Of a stretch of DNA of 64,000 nt, positions 9,457-17,703 are shown piece after piece. The position numbers and the translations under genes are program-made. The notes below the pieces were generated by a model, which had not been told where the DNA came from, did not search any database, and saw only the letters and a list, made by a program, of their open reading frames with translations. Source of the DNA: Desulfosoma caldarium (GTDB taxonomy: Bacteria > Desulfobacterota > Syntrophobacteria > Syntrophobacterales > DSM-9756); assembly GCF_003751385.1 (NCBI RefSeq), contig NZ_RJVA01000012.1:124001-188000 (forward strand), read 5' to 3'. Position 1 is the first letter of the stretch, and every line of letters begins with the position of its first letter.

Positions 9457-9813
9457 CTAGTCTTCGTGGCTTGAAACCTTCTTACGGGCCCGCACACTGA
9501 TGGCAAAGTCCGGGCAATGAATTTCGCAAAAACCGCATCCCGTGCACCGGTCCGAGTCCTTGACCGCGGGATAGCCGTCTTCACCCATGGCGATGCATTC
9601 TCGAGGACAAAATGCGGCGCAGATGCCGCATCCTTTGCACCAGCCCAAAAAAATGGCGATATCAAAAAACCGCTTGGGCTTTTCCCGCTCCTCAGCTTCG
9701 GACGTTGCCACCTCGGAGGCTTCGAGTTCCTGAGGCTTTGCTGTCGTGGGCTCCTGCACCGCCTGCGATGCCTTAGTTTTGCGTTGCTTGCTTGATTCTG
9801 TGTTTTCCGCCAT
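9457..9813 (-). CDS. korD: 2-oxoacid oxidoreductase-associated ferredoxin, 2x[4Fe-4S]
   Basis: Protein of 118 aa. The C-terminal 70 residues hold two cluster motifs, CKGCGICAAFCP and CTGCGFCEIHCP. The first 45 residues form a hydrophilic Lys/Glu/Thr-rich extension of low complexity, longer than in typical KorD. It is the first gene of the operon and would accept electrons from the KorAB core. Confidence 0.93.
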   Translation of the reverse strand: MAENTESSKQRKTKASQAVQEPTTAKPQELEASEVATSEAEEREKPKRFFDIAIFLGWCKGCGICAAFCPRECIAMGEDGYPAVKDSDRCTGCGFCEIHCPDFAISVRARKKVSSHED

Positions 9814-9891
9814 GTTCGCCTATCCCTTAAGAAAATGGACAGTGAATGAAAACAATCTCAGGCTTTCACATAGTCGATCATGAAGAAGTTT

Positions 9892-10743
9892 TCAACGACC
9901 TTTGGCGCTTTCCAGCCATAGGCGTGCCACAGAAATGAAGCCATCACGGTCCATTCCAAGCCGTTCAAGCACAAGGCTCAGTCGTGGCTCATCTTCCATA
10001 AAAGCCGACCATGATTCCAGGCCTTCGGCCACTCGGGCCAAAGTGTCGGCCGCAAAGACGAGCCCCGCCGTCGGCCCCTCACTTTTCTCCGGCCGGTGGT
10101 GCCATCGAATCGTATCCACAATCATGTCGGGAAGTTCCCACCGCTCGGCAAGAAGGGATCCCACCTCGGCGTGATCCGCTCCCAACACCTCCCATTCGGT
10201 GTCCACCAGAGTCATGTTCGAAACGGCCAGGCGGTCTTCCACGGCCCGAGCCGCTTCCGCGTCCAGTTGAGCCAGGACGAGCTTGCCGATATCGTGGAGC
10301 AGTCCAAGCGTCCAGGCCTCGCTCCTGTCCAGTCCCAGAACCGCATGAACGGCCAGGTGTTGGGCGCAGTCCGCCACGTGGAGCACGTGCCGACGGGCTC
10401 CTCTGAGCCACAGCCTGGCGCCGTCGCCGGAAAAACGGGCCATGAGCCTGTAAAGGTAAGCGGCCATGACAATCCCGCATACCGTGGGCCATCCCAACAG
10501 GCGCACTGCGTGTTCGATGGACGTCACTTCCACGGGAAGGGAATAATAGGGGGAATTGCACAGATGCAGGGTCTGGGCTCCAAGTCCCGGATCTTCGGCG
10601 ACCGCGCGGGCCAACGCCTTGGGGTCCGTGTCGGGCTTGTGCATCATGTCCATGACGCGAAAGGCCGTGTCCGGAAGCATAGGCACCCCCTCAAGAAGGT
10701 TCGAGAGGGTGGCGGGGTCTATCCGAGTGACGCTCTTAGCCAT
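9892..10743 (-). CDS. HDOD-domain protein
   Basis: Protein of 283 aa, starting at ATG 10743 (MAKSVTRID); the longer frame upstream overlaps trmO. The HDOD region at about 15-215 has LPDTAFRVM, a LCNSPYY-type segment and GLLHDIGKL. Asp residues in DHAEVG follow, then a helical tail. HDOD proteins are HD-fold regulatory modules, often without catalysis, in signalling. It begins 10 bases after the trmO stop and is probably co-transcribed with it. The specific role is unknown. Confidence 0.82.
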   Translation of the reverse strand: MAKSVTRIDPATLSNLLEGVPMLPDTAFRVMDMMHKPDTDPKALARAVAEDPGLGAQTLHLCNSPYYSLPVEVTSIEHAVRLLGWPTVCGIVMAAYLYRLMARFSGDGARLWLRGARRHVLHVADCAQHLAVHAVLGLDRSEAWTLGLLHDIGKLVLAQLDAEAARAVEDRLAVSNMTLVDTEWEVLGADHAEVGSLLAERWELPDMIVDTIRWHHRPEKSEGPTAGLVFAADTLARVAEGLESWSAFMEDEPRLSLVLERLGMDRDGFISVARLWLESAKGR

Positions 10744-10753
10744 GAAAGCGACT

Positions 10754-11152
10754 TCATGAATCTGGAGTGATCCAGGGTTTAAGGTCCAGGATGGGTGTTC
10801 CGTCGAACATGTCGATGCCCTTGACCCGCAGCGTGCATCCCTGAACATCCAGCACCTCCACCACAGAAAGCCCGATGGGATTGGGGCGTCGAGGCGAGCA
10901 GATGCTGAAGACGCCCAAATGTTCATTTCGATGTGGCGGTTTTTGAATCAGGTCGTGGGGCGAAAAGGGTTGACTTTTATGAAAGTGAAAAAGAACAATA
11001 ATTTTCTGGCCGGGTCGAATGTCCTTGAGGCCGTCGCGGTAAGCCTCGTCGATGACGAGTGTTCCTTCCACATCGGAGACAGTCCAGTGACGCGGCACGG
11101 TCGCCGCTTCGGTGCGCACGATCCCAATGGGTTTCAATAGGATGTGAGTCAT
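10754..11152 (-). CDS. trmO: tRNA N6-threonylcarbamoyladenosine methyltransferase TrmO-like
   Basis: Protein of 132 aa of the TsaA/YaeB family. The diagnostic SPRRPNPIGLS loop and the VEGTLVI-like strand are present. Family members methylate t6A37 in threonine tRNAs with SAM. The gene starts inside the last codons of the flavin reductase (ATGA overlap at 11149-11152), so the two are translationally coupled. It is at the short end of the family; fuller TrmO proteins have a longer C-terminal domain. Confidence 0.88.
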   Translation of the reverse strand: MTHILLKPIGIVRTEAATVPRHWTVSDVEGTLVIDEAYRDGLKDIRPGQKIIVLFHFHKSQPFSPHDLIQKPPHRNEHLGVFSICSPRRPNPIGLSVVEVLDVQGCTLRVKGIDMFDGTPILDLKPWITPDS

Positions 11153-11751
11153 GAGAGCGAGAGGTCCTTTTCCAAAGCGTCACGGTTGAGCACCACATCG
11201 CCGAGGGTTCGAAAATGGGGCATGAGAAGGGTCAGGGGGTGTTCCGTGAGCTTTCCGTCGGCGGCAATGTAGCGGTCGTTGATTTCCGAGCATAAAATGC
11301 GCCCGACAAGCAGCACGTAGCGCTCGTCGGCAAGTTCCCGTTCCAGTGTCGCTTCGATCCACCCGATGGCCGCCGCCACGCGCGGCGGGGCCACCCGTTT
11401 GGCCGGCGTAGTTTCAAGGCCCACTTTGTCCAGTTCGTTCACGCCGGGAGGATAAGGTCGAGCCGTTCGCATGGCTTCTCGAAAGGACGGCCTGCCGATG
11501 ACGTTCACGACAAACTGGCTGGTTTCTCGAATGTTGCGCAAAGTGTCTCGAGGCAATGCAGAAGCCACGGCAATCAAAGGCAAAGGCCGAAGAATGGGCA
11601 TCACACAACTGTATGGTGCTGCGTTGGGGGTGCCGTTCTTGTCCACGGTGGTCACCACCGTGACGGGAAGCGGGAAAAAGCGCTTGAACATTTCGGGAGC
11701 CAGTTCCACGGGGAGGACCTCCTTGCTGTGGGCAAAAGAGTTGATGCACAC
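11149..11751 (-). CDS. Flavin reductase / FMN-binding split-barrel protein
   Basis: Protein of 200 aa resembling the DIM6/NTAB flavin reductase family: the FPLPVTVVTT strand, a PNAAPYSCVMP loop, RDTLRNIRETSQFVVN and the following half-barrel. Such proteins bind FMN and act as reductases or as electron-transfer flavoproteins in anaerobes. First gene of the run flavin reductase-trmO-HDOD, and divergent from the glycerate kinase gene 55 bases away. Confidence 0.85.
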   Translation of the reverse strand: MCINSFAHSKEVLPVELAPEMFKRFFPLPVTVVTTVDKNGTPNAAPYSCVMPILRPLPLIAVASALPRDTLRNIRETSQFVVNVIGRPSFREAMRTARPYPPGVNELDKVGLETTPAKRVAPPRVAAAIGWIEATLERELADERYVLLVGRILCSEINDRYIAADGKLTEHPLTLLMPHFRTLGDVVLNRDALEKDLSLS

Positions 11752-11806
11752 GAAAGCATCCGCTGACCATGACTGTTCCTAATCGTTTTTGATTGCGGAG
11801 GCAACA

Positions 11807-13135
11807 ATGGATTCCAGGGCTCGAGAAGATTTGTTGGGCATCTTTCGTGCCGCGTTGGCCGCCGTCGACCCGGAAGAGGCCGTGCGGCGCCATGTGCGCC
11901 GGTCCGGAACGGACCTTATCATCGGGGACCTGGTCTTGGATTTATCACGGTTTGACAAGGTTTTCGTGTTGGGAGCCGGCAAAGGCACGGCCCCCATGGC
12001 CAAGGCGTTGGAAGAGGTGCTGGGCGATTTTCTGAGCGAAGGCGCCATCGTGGTCAAAACGGGCCACGGCTTGCCCCTTCAAAAGGTGCGGGTGTTGGAA
12101 GCGGCCCATCCCGTGCCCGATGCACAGGGCGTGGAGGCCACCAAGGAATTGCTGCGCCTGGCCGATCACGCTGGAGAAAGGGACCTGGTTCTGGTGGCCG
12201 TCTCGGGAGGCGGTAGTGCCCTGACGCCGGCCCCCGTAGCGCCGCTCACTCTGGAACACAAGCAGAAGACCACAGAGCTTTTGTTGAGCGTAGGAGCCAC
12301 CATTCAGGAAATCAACGCCGTGCGCAAGCATTTGTCACAGTTCAAGGGCGGGGGCCTCGCCCGTGCTGCGGCCCCCGCTCAGGTGGTGACGCTCATCGTT
12401 TCCGATGTCATCGGCGATCCTTTGGATGTCATCGCATCCGGACCGACGGCGCCGGATTCTTCGACCTACCGCGATGCCATGAACGTCATTGAACGCTACC
12501 ATCTTCAGGACAAAATCCCCGCCTGCGTTATCCAGGTCCTCCGCGAAGGGCTTGAAGGCCGTCGCCCGGAAACACCTAAATCTGAGGATGCCGTGTTTCG
12601 CAGGGTTTCGCACGTTCTCGTAGCCAACAATGCGACGGCGATGACGGCGGCGGCTCAGGAAGCACGGCAACGAGGGTACCACGTGCTGGTGCTTACCTCA
12701 TGCCTTGAAGGGGAAGCTCGAGAAGTGGCCAAAGTCATTGCGGCCGTCGCTAAGGAAGTCGTCGTCTCTGGAAGGCCCGTTCCTTTGCCGGCATGCCTTC
12801 TTTTAGGTGGAGAAACCACCGTCACCCTTGGCCCTTCACCGGGAAAGGGAGGACGCAACCAAGAACTTGCTTTGGCCGCCGCCCTGGCCCTGGACGGGTG
12901 GCCTCAAGTGACCGTGTTGAGCGCGGGCACGGACGGCACGGACGGTCCCACGGATGCGGCGGGAGCCTTTGCGGATGGGACCACAGTGGTGCGTTCAGCC
13001 GGCCTGGGATGGAAGGTTCAGGATACCCTCGACGGCCACAATGCCTATCCGCTCTTCGAGGCCCTGGGAGATCTTGTCATAACCGGCCCCACGCGCACCA
13101 ATGTCATGGACTTGATTGGAGTGCTGATTGCATGA
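11807..13135 (+). CDS. Glycerate 2-kinase (MOFRL family)
   Basis: Protein of 442 aa; ATG at 11807 follows GGAG at 11797-11800, and the in-frame extension to 11789 is not needed. Landmarks are GAGKGTAPMA near residue 55, the VSGGGSAL loop, VSDVIGDPLDVIASGPT and the C-terminal MOFRL domain with GGRNQELAL and SAGTDGTDGPTDAAGA. It makes 2-phosphoglycerate from glycerate and ATP. Pyruvate kinase starts within its stop codon, so the two genes form a lower-glycolysis pair. Confidence 0.93.
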   Translation: MDSRAREDLLGIFRAALAAVDPEEAVRRHVRRSGTDLIIGDLVLDLSRFDKVFVLGAGKGTAPMAKALEEVLGDFLSEGAIVVKTGHGLPLQKVRVLEAAHPVPDAQGVEATKELLRLADHAGERDLVLVAVSGGGSALTPAPVAPLTLEHKQKTTELLLSVGATIQEINAVRKHLSQFKGGGLARAAAPAQVVTLIVSDVIGDPLDVIASGPTAPDSSTYRDAMNVIERYHLQDKIPACVIQVLREGLEGRRPETPKSEDAVFRRVSHVLVANNATAMTAAAQEARQRGYHVLVLTSCLEGEAREVAKVIAAVAKEVVVSGRPVPLPACLLLGGETTVTLGPSPGKGGRNQELALAAALALDGWPQVTVLSAGTDGTDGPTDAAGAFADGTTVVRSAGLGWKVQDTLDGHNAYPLFEALGDLVITGPTRTNVMDLIGVLIA

Positions 13136-14550
13136 TGAGACAAAGACGGACCAAGATCGTCTGTACCATCGGACCGGCGAGCCAAAGCAAGGATGTGCTT
13201 CGAGAGCTCGTGCGCGCCGGAATGGATGTGGCTCGCATCAACCTGTCCCACGGAGACCATGAAAGCCATGCCCTGACCATTCGAGCCCTTAGGGATGTGG
13301 CGGCAGAGGAAGGTAAGGACATCGGTATTCTTCAGGATCTTGGCGGTCCAAAGATTCGGCTGGGACAAGTGCCTGAAGGGGAAAGGGTTTTGGCGGTGGG
13401 TGAGGTGGTTCGGCTGATTCCCGGACAGATCGGGAGCGGCGCGGACCTGGCCGTGCAGTATCCGTACCTCCTGGAAGATGTTGCCGTGGGCGAGCGAATC
13501 CTTCTGGCCGATGGGTTGGTGGAACTGCAGGTCACGGCCAAGGACCGCGATGCTCTTCAGTGCCGAGTGGTGGTAGGCGGGGTGATCCATTCCCACAAGG
13601 GGGTCAATTTGCCGTCCAGCAGTCTGCGCATTCCCTCCTTTACGGAAAAGGACAGACAAGACCTATTGTTCGGTCTGGAACATGGCGTGGACTTCGTCGG
13701 CCTTTCCTTCATTCGGCATGAAAGGGATGTGGCGCCTGTTCGGGAGATGCTGCAGACCGTCGACCCCAAACCCATGGTCATCGCCAAGATTGAAAAACCG
13801 CAGGCCTTGGATCGCCTGGATGCGATTCTAGACAGTGTCGATGGCGTCATGGTGGCTCGAGGGGACCTGGGGGTGGAAACCCCGTTGTACGAAGTGCCGG
13901 TCATTCAAAAAAAGATCATCCAAGCCGCCCGAGATCGCGCCAAGCCCGTGATCACCGCCACTCAGATGCTACGTTCCATGATTTCCAGCCCTCGGCCCAC
14001 GCGAGCGGAAACCACCGACGTGGCCAACGCCGTTTTGGACGGCACCGATGCGGTCATGCTATCGGAAGAAACGGCCATGGGTTCCTACCCCGTGGAAGCC
14101 GTACGCATGCTGGATCGCATTGCCGTGACTGCAGAAAAATATATGTTTGATACCACCCATCACATTGGCCTGACGTCGGCGGCCTTGCCGGGCATGTCCG
14201 CCGCCATCAGCGAAGCCGTTTTGAGCCTCGCCAATGCGCTACCCACGGCCGCCATCATTGCCTCCACCGCTTCCGGACAAACAGCTCGGTTGGTCAGTCG
14301 CCTTCGGCCTCGAACGCCCATTGTGGGCTTTACACATGCACCGGCCACCGTGCGCCAACTGTGCCTTTCCTGGGGTGTGTATCCCGTGTTGGTGCCTCGA
14401 TGCGATGACACGGACACTCTGTTTGCCATGGCCAGGCAATGGGCCATGGACCACGGTGTGGCTCGCCGTGGAGACGTCCTGGTCTTAACGGCCGGCGTGC
14501 CTGTGGGGCAAAGCGGCACCACCAACATGGTCAAAGTCATCGAGCTGTAG
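13132..14550 (+). CDS. pyk: Pyruvate kinase
   Basis: Protein of 472 aa. The start is ATG 13132 (or the adjacent ATG 13135), overlapping the glycerate kinase stop; a much longer open frame upstream is only the kinase gene read out of frame. It has RRTKIVCTIGPAS, the INLSHG loop, IAKIEKPQAL with the catalytic Lys, MVARGDLGVE, TATQMLRSM and the C-terminal allosteric domain. It makes pyruvate from phosphoenolpyruvate. With the preceding glycerate kinase it forms a glycerate-to-pyruvate module. Confidence 0.97.
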   Translation: MMRQRRTKIVCTIGPASQSKDVLRELVRAGMDVARINLSHGDHESHALTIRALRDVAAEEGKDIGILQDLGGPKIRLGQVPEGERVLAVGEVVRLIPGQIGSGADLAVQYPYLLEDVAVGERILLADGLVELQVTAKDRDALQCRVVVGGVIHSHKGVNLPSSSLRIPSFTEKDRQDLLFGLEHGVDFVGLSFIRHERDVAPVREMLQTVDPKPMVIAKIEKPQALDRLDAILDSVDGVMVARGDLGVETPLYEVPVIQKKIIQAARDRAKPVITATQMLRSMISSPRPTRAETTDVANAVLDGTDAVMLSEETAMGSYPVEAVRMLDRIAVTAEKYMFDTTHHIGLTSAALPGMSAAISEAVLSLANALPTAAIIASTASGQTARLVSRLRPRTPIVGFTHAPATVRQLCLSWGVYPVLVPRCDDTDTLFAMARQWAMDHGVARRGDVLVLTAGVPVGQSGTTNMVKVIEL

Positions 14551-14603
14551 GGGACGGTTTGGACAAAATGACGTAGGGCATGAGCAACCAAGACGACGAG
14601 CCA

Positions 14604-14648
14604 ACAAAAAAGGGGCGGATTTCCTTGCCGCAAAGGAAACGCGCCCCC
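14604..14648 (-). terminator. Intrinsic terminator of the 43-aa protein gene
   Basis: GGGGCG...CGCCCC with an inner TTTCCTTTGCGGCAAGGAAA hairpin at 14611-14648. On the minus strand it ends in TTTTTTGTTGG. It lies between the convergent pyk and small-protein genes. Confidence 0.75.
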
Positions 14649-14696
14649 GAAAGAACAGGCGGTGCTCAGGCCAATGGGCAGGAAACCTAATATTTT

Positions 14697-14828
14697 TCAG
14701 GCCTGCGTCACTTTGGCGAGGATTTCCAGATTTTTCTGCATCCGCTTCTGATCGGCCTTGCGGTTTTCCTTGTTGGGCTTGTCCTTTCTTTTCCGAATGA
14801 GCCGGGTCTTATAGGTCTTGGACGGCAT
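14697..14828 (-). CDS. Small basic conserved protein (43 aa)
   Basis: Begins MPSKTYKTRLIRKRKDK and ends EILAKVTQA; almost a third of the residues are Lys or Arg. GGGAG 8-12 bases before ATG and a clear terminator after the stop make it a well-bounded gene. The composition suggests RNA or ribosome binding, but I do not assign a family. Similar short Lys-rich proteins are known to me from other Desulfobacterota only as hypothetical proteins. Confidence 0.75.
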   Translation of the reverse strand: MPSKTYKTRLIRKRKDKPNKENRKADQKRMQKNLEILAKVTQA

Positions 14829-14907
14829 GACGTTCTCCCTTGTTTCGCCCTCTTTTGCAGCCTTCATGGGCCGGCCGACAAACGCTTAGGCCGACATTCT
14901 CCAAAAC

Positions 14908-14935
14908 AAAGGGTTAGCTCGTTGAGCTAACCCTT
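14908..14935 (-). terminator. Intrinsic terminator of tRNA-Ala
   Basis: AAGGGTTAGCTC / GAGCTAACCCTT stem with a GTT loop; on the minus strand it is followed by TGTTTTGG. It lies 9 bases past the tRNA 3' end. Confidence 0.8.
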
Positions 14936-14943
14936 ATCATTCC

Positions 14944-15019
<76 letters not shown>

Positions 15020-15151
15020 AGCGACGTGTGCGCGTTCCTATAGCAGCCGATGCCCGCCCCTGTCAACTCCCTTTTGCATGAACGGTTCAGGGCACGAAGT
15101 GAAGGCATTTGGTCATTCCCTCATCAGGAGCGAAGTGTGCTTGAGAAGGCG

Positions 15152-15592
15152 CTAATTGAGCATTTCCGCCAGAACTCGACCGTAGTCCTGACATGCCCTC
15201 ATGCCTTCGGGGGTGTTCACCTTATGTTCCAACAGGTTAAAGGAACCCAGACTCGTCATACGCATCTTGAAGACGTGTTCCATTGTGTCATAGATGTACT
15301 TGGGTGCATCACCGCTATGAGTGTAGGATCCGAAAGCGCCGCCGACCTTGCCCTCCAAGCCGGCTTCTTGAGCCATGAAAAGAAAGGTTTTCATGCTCTG
15401 GGTCATGTCCCGGTGATACGTGGGGCATCCAAAGACGTAAGCGTCATAGCCTTGAAGCTCTTCAGCTTTCTTGATGTCGGAAACTTTCTTGAGCACCGGT
15501 TCATGGCCGGCAAACCGCACACCCTCTGCGATATAGTTGGCCATCTTTTCCGTGTGACCCGTTCGACTCACATACGCGATGAGCACTTTCAT
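15152..15592 (-). CDS. Flavodoxin-family protein
   Basis: Protein of 146 aa. The phosphate-binding loop is SRTGHTEKM at residues 9-17, followed by the flavin-facing loop FGCPTYHRDM and FGSYTHSGDAP. It binds FMN and should carry electrons or act as a quinone/iron reductase. Its ATG overlaps the stop of the 40-aa zinc-ribbon gene by one base, and a rubredoxin gene lies just upstream, giving a compact redox operon that suggests oxygen or peroxide defence or electron shuttling (inference). Confidence 0.9.
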   Translation of the reverse strand: MKVLIAYVSRTGHTEKMANYIAEGVRFAGHEPVLKKVSDIKKAEELQGYDAYVFGCPTYHRDMTQSMKTFLFMAQEAGLEGKVGGAFGSYTHSGDAPKYIYDTMEHVFKMRMTSLGSFNLLEHKVNTPEGMRACQDYGRVLAEMLN

Positions 15593-15714
15593 CAGGCTTT
15601 CCCTCCTTCGGATTTCTTTTCAAAGGTTTTCTTTTCACCACATTGAGGGCACTTCTGTGGCTTACAACGACCTTCCTTTTCAAAACCACATTTGGTGCAT
15701 TGAAACACAGCCAT
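15592..15714 (-). CDS. Rubredoxin-like zinc-ribbon protein (40 aa)
   Basis: A 40-residue protein: MAVFQCTKCGFEKEGRC, then KPQKCPQCGEK. The CxxC...CKPQKCPQCG arrangement is that of the small RCKPxKCPxCG rubredoxin-like ribbons found with rubrerythrins and flavoproteins in anaerobes. Four cysteines can bind Fe or Zn. TGATG overlap couples it to the flavodoxin gene. Confidence 0.85.
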   Translation of the reverse strand: MAVFQCTKCGFEKEGRCKPQKCPQCGEKKTFEKKSEGGKA

Positions 15715-15774
15715 GGGTTTACCCTCTCCTTTCATCTTTTGGTCTGTTCACTAATTCGGATCGATTATGTCCAA

Positions 15775-15972
15775 TCACCCAGAAGGATTTGATTCCGCCG
15801 AGCAGCAAAAACTCTTTTTGCCGGCACCGCATACAGGACATTTCCAATCGTCGGGAAGGTCCGAAAAGGGAGTGCCCTGGGGTATCTTACCTCGCTTGTC
15901 TCCGCGATCGGGATCATACACGTATCCACACGTGGGACCTCCACACCGATAACAGTCTTCCGGTCGAGCCAT
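15775..15972 (-). CDS. Rubredoxin with CX4C first metal loop
   Basis: Protein of 65 aa. ATG 15972 was chosen because GGGAGG lies 9-14 bases upstream; another ATG is at 15981. The body is normal ([20 protein letters not shown]). The first metal knuckle reads C7-YR-C10-GGPT-C15-G, so the pair in rubredoxin register is separated by four residues instead of two, with an additional upstream Cys. CX4C rubredoxins are known as Rd-2 of Desulfovibrio desulfuricans. The C terminus has an extra CC at 56-57. First gene of the redox trio. Confidence 0.9.
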   Translation of the reverse strand: MARPEDCYRCGGPTCGYVYDPDRGDKRGKIPQGTPFSDLPDDWKCPVCGAGKKSFCCSAESNPSG

Positions 15973-16257
15973 GATCTTCATCCTCCCTGCCATCTACTGG
16001 TTTTTTGATTCGGCCTCGCCCGCTGGACATGCCTTTTTCGTAAAATCAGTTCGCCGAAAGGTTCTGTCAACGGAGTCCGCATAAAAAGTTCCGACAAGGC
16101 TCGAGTCTATGCACATCGACATCAACCAAGACGTCTCACAAAACACAGGGCTGGTCGCGAAGGATCTGAATTATCAGAGGAAGTGCGTAGCGGGTTCTGA
16201 CAGGGAGAAGGGCGAAGGATCGGCCGCGGGCACAAAAGGGCAAGGGATACAGTCGGA

Positions 16258-16446
16258 TCAGTCATCCTTGAGCAGAGGCTCGTAATGACGACGAAACCCT
16301 TCGGCGTATTTCTCAATCCAGTCAAAGACCGCTTCCTGGCCCAAATCTCTTCCGGCTTTCTCGCTTTCGATCCATTTGTGCTTAAGGATCTCCTGCAATT
16401 GAAGATGAATGTAGTCCGAAAACGTCAACTCTCTTTTTTGATCCAT
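16258..16446 (-). CDS. Conserved hypothetical protein (62 aa)
   Basis: ATG 16446 (MDQKRELTFSDYI) follows GGGGG; the longer frame upstream is unlikely. It is acidic and helical with conserved-looking HKWIESEKAGRDLG and WIEKYAEGFRRHY segments. No signal or metal motif. I recall it as a small protein of unknown function in Desulfobacterota. It marks the last core-like gene before the accessory region. Confidence 0.65.
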   Translation of the reverse strand: MDQKRELTFSDYIHLQLQEILKHKWIESEKAGRDLGQEAVFDWIEKYAEGFRRHYEPLLKDD

Positions 16447-16895
16447 TGCTAGACCCCCACACTTCAGTGCGGCTGCGCAGGTTCGACCCGCATTCGCCAC
16501 GTGTGCCTGGCTTTGACGACCCGACGGGCAGCGCGTGAGAGCATTTTACATAGGAGCGCCCTGGGCCGCAATGCATTCTTTGGCCGAGCAGCGCATCGCC
16601 TCGTAAGAATCCTCTGGTAAACGATGCCATCCCATGAGTCAATGTCACTGCCCGCGCTCCGTTCCTTACACTATAAATGCCGAAGACATCACACACAATA
16701 GTTTCCTGACAACCCGATCAGAGAAACGATTTTCTCCCCCTGATTTCTTGACACCTTTTCACACGCCCGCTCTTGAAGACCACATTTCGCGCTCATGGTG
16801 GCCCTAGTTTAGCTGGCGAGCAGGATAAAAATCCCTAACGAAAAAGGAAACAGTAGTAACCCCGCACTGGAATGGACCAGCCATAGGCCGTCGAT
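16447..16895. other. Gene-poor stretch
   Basis: About 450 bases with short open frames only on the shadow strand; I see no gene, RNA or clear repeat. It is the left margin of the mobile-element-rich region. Confidence 0.4.
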
Positions 16896-17135
16896 TTGGT
16901 CAGCAAAAGAGGGTGTGTGAGGGAAGAAGGAGTCGTTAAATCAGTTCGAAGGCAAAGATGGAGGGCCAATCGTCAAAGAGAGATGGTGCTGGAGATTCTC
17001 AAGGGTCACAAAACCATCGCGAATGTGGCACGCGAGCACGATGTCATCTGGACAAACCCCAACGCGGGTCTAATGACCGCGAAAATCCACCGGCAACCAC
17101 ATTGGAACCCGAGGATCTATGGCGCATCTGAATGA
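16896..17135 (+). pseudogene. Transposase OrfA-like fragment
   Basis: An open frame of 79 codons. Residues 18-50 (RRQRWRANRQREMVLEILKG, then ...ANVAREHDV) match the helix-turn-helix start of IS3/IS66-type OrfA proteins. The remainder does not continue the family and no OrfB follows, so this is a relic of an insertion sequence. Confidence 0.5.
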
Positions 17136-17703
17136 ATGCAGCGTCGAACGGCCGAACTTCCTGGCAATCGGCATGGTTGCCTCGGGTAGGGGCCGGCCGG
17201 ATGTAGGGTTCATATGTTGTTTCGGAATGTCGTCCAAATGTAGTTGCCGGATGGGCTGCAGATGTCGCTGCCGGATGCGGTGCAGAGGTTTATAACGGTC
17301 ACAACCCGTGGGTATGGGCAGGGGGTGAAAATGTCGCCTGCCCCGATGTTTCCCCCCCCACCACCTCGTGCCTGCCTTTTGCGCGCGCCCATTGATACCG
17401 GGGCACCACGTAGGGGCAGGCCCCTGTGCCTGCCCTAATAAGGGGCAGCCACAAGGGCCTGCCCCCACATGATCCGGACAGACAAGCCCAGAGCAGCGCG
17501 GTCACGATAACGAACATTGTGGTTTTGAGTCCTAGGGGTCAAGCCCCGGGTGTTTTTCTGGTCGTTGTTTTTCATGGCGTTTTAGTCGGCTGGGTCCGCC
17601 GCCACTTTGTTTGGGATCTCTTCGGCAATGACGTGGCGAATTTTATCGTGGCCTTTTCACCGGATGTTGCCGAACGGCTCATTGAACACCTTGATGATGT
17701 TGC
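17136..17703. other. Intergenic stretch with palindromic repeats
   Basis: No gene found. It contains two REP-like palindromes at 17411-17468 and lies downstream of the broken RAYT gene. Confidence 0.45.
17411..17468. repeat. REP-like palindromes (GGGGCAGG...CCTGCCC), two units
   Basis: Unit one at 17411-17437 is TAGGGGCAGG, CCCCTGTG, CCTGCCCTA; unit two at 17441-17468 repeats GGGGCAG...GGGCCTGCCCC. The stems are G/C-rich inverted repeats of the kind dispersed together with RAYT genes. Confidence 0.65.

Noticed and set aside
9444-9665. N-terminal 74 codons added to korA
   Set aside because: They overlap the ferredoxin gene in another frame; GTG 9443 with AGGGGG gives the family length.
10744-10926. 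N-terminal extension of the HDOD protein
   Set aside because: Overlaps trmO, and the HDOD domain starts soon after ATG 10743.
12793-13131. Long in-frame N-terminal extension of pyruvate kinase
   Set aside because: It is glycerate kinase sequence in another frame; the enzyme begins with MMRQRRTKIVC at 13132 and is then normal length.
16490-16510. GGTTCGACCCGC as a possible att copy of the ssrA T arm
   Set aside because: Only a short partial match; not enough to call an attachment site.
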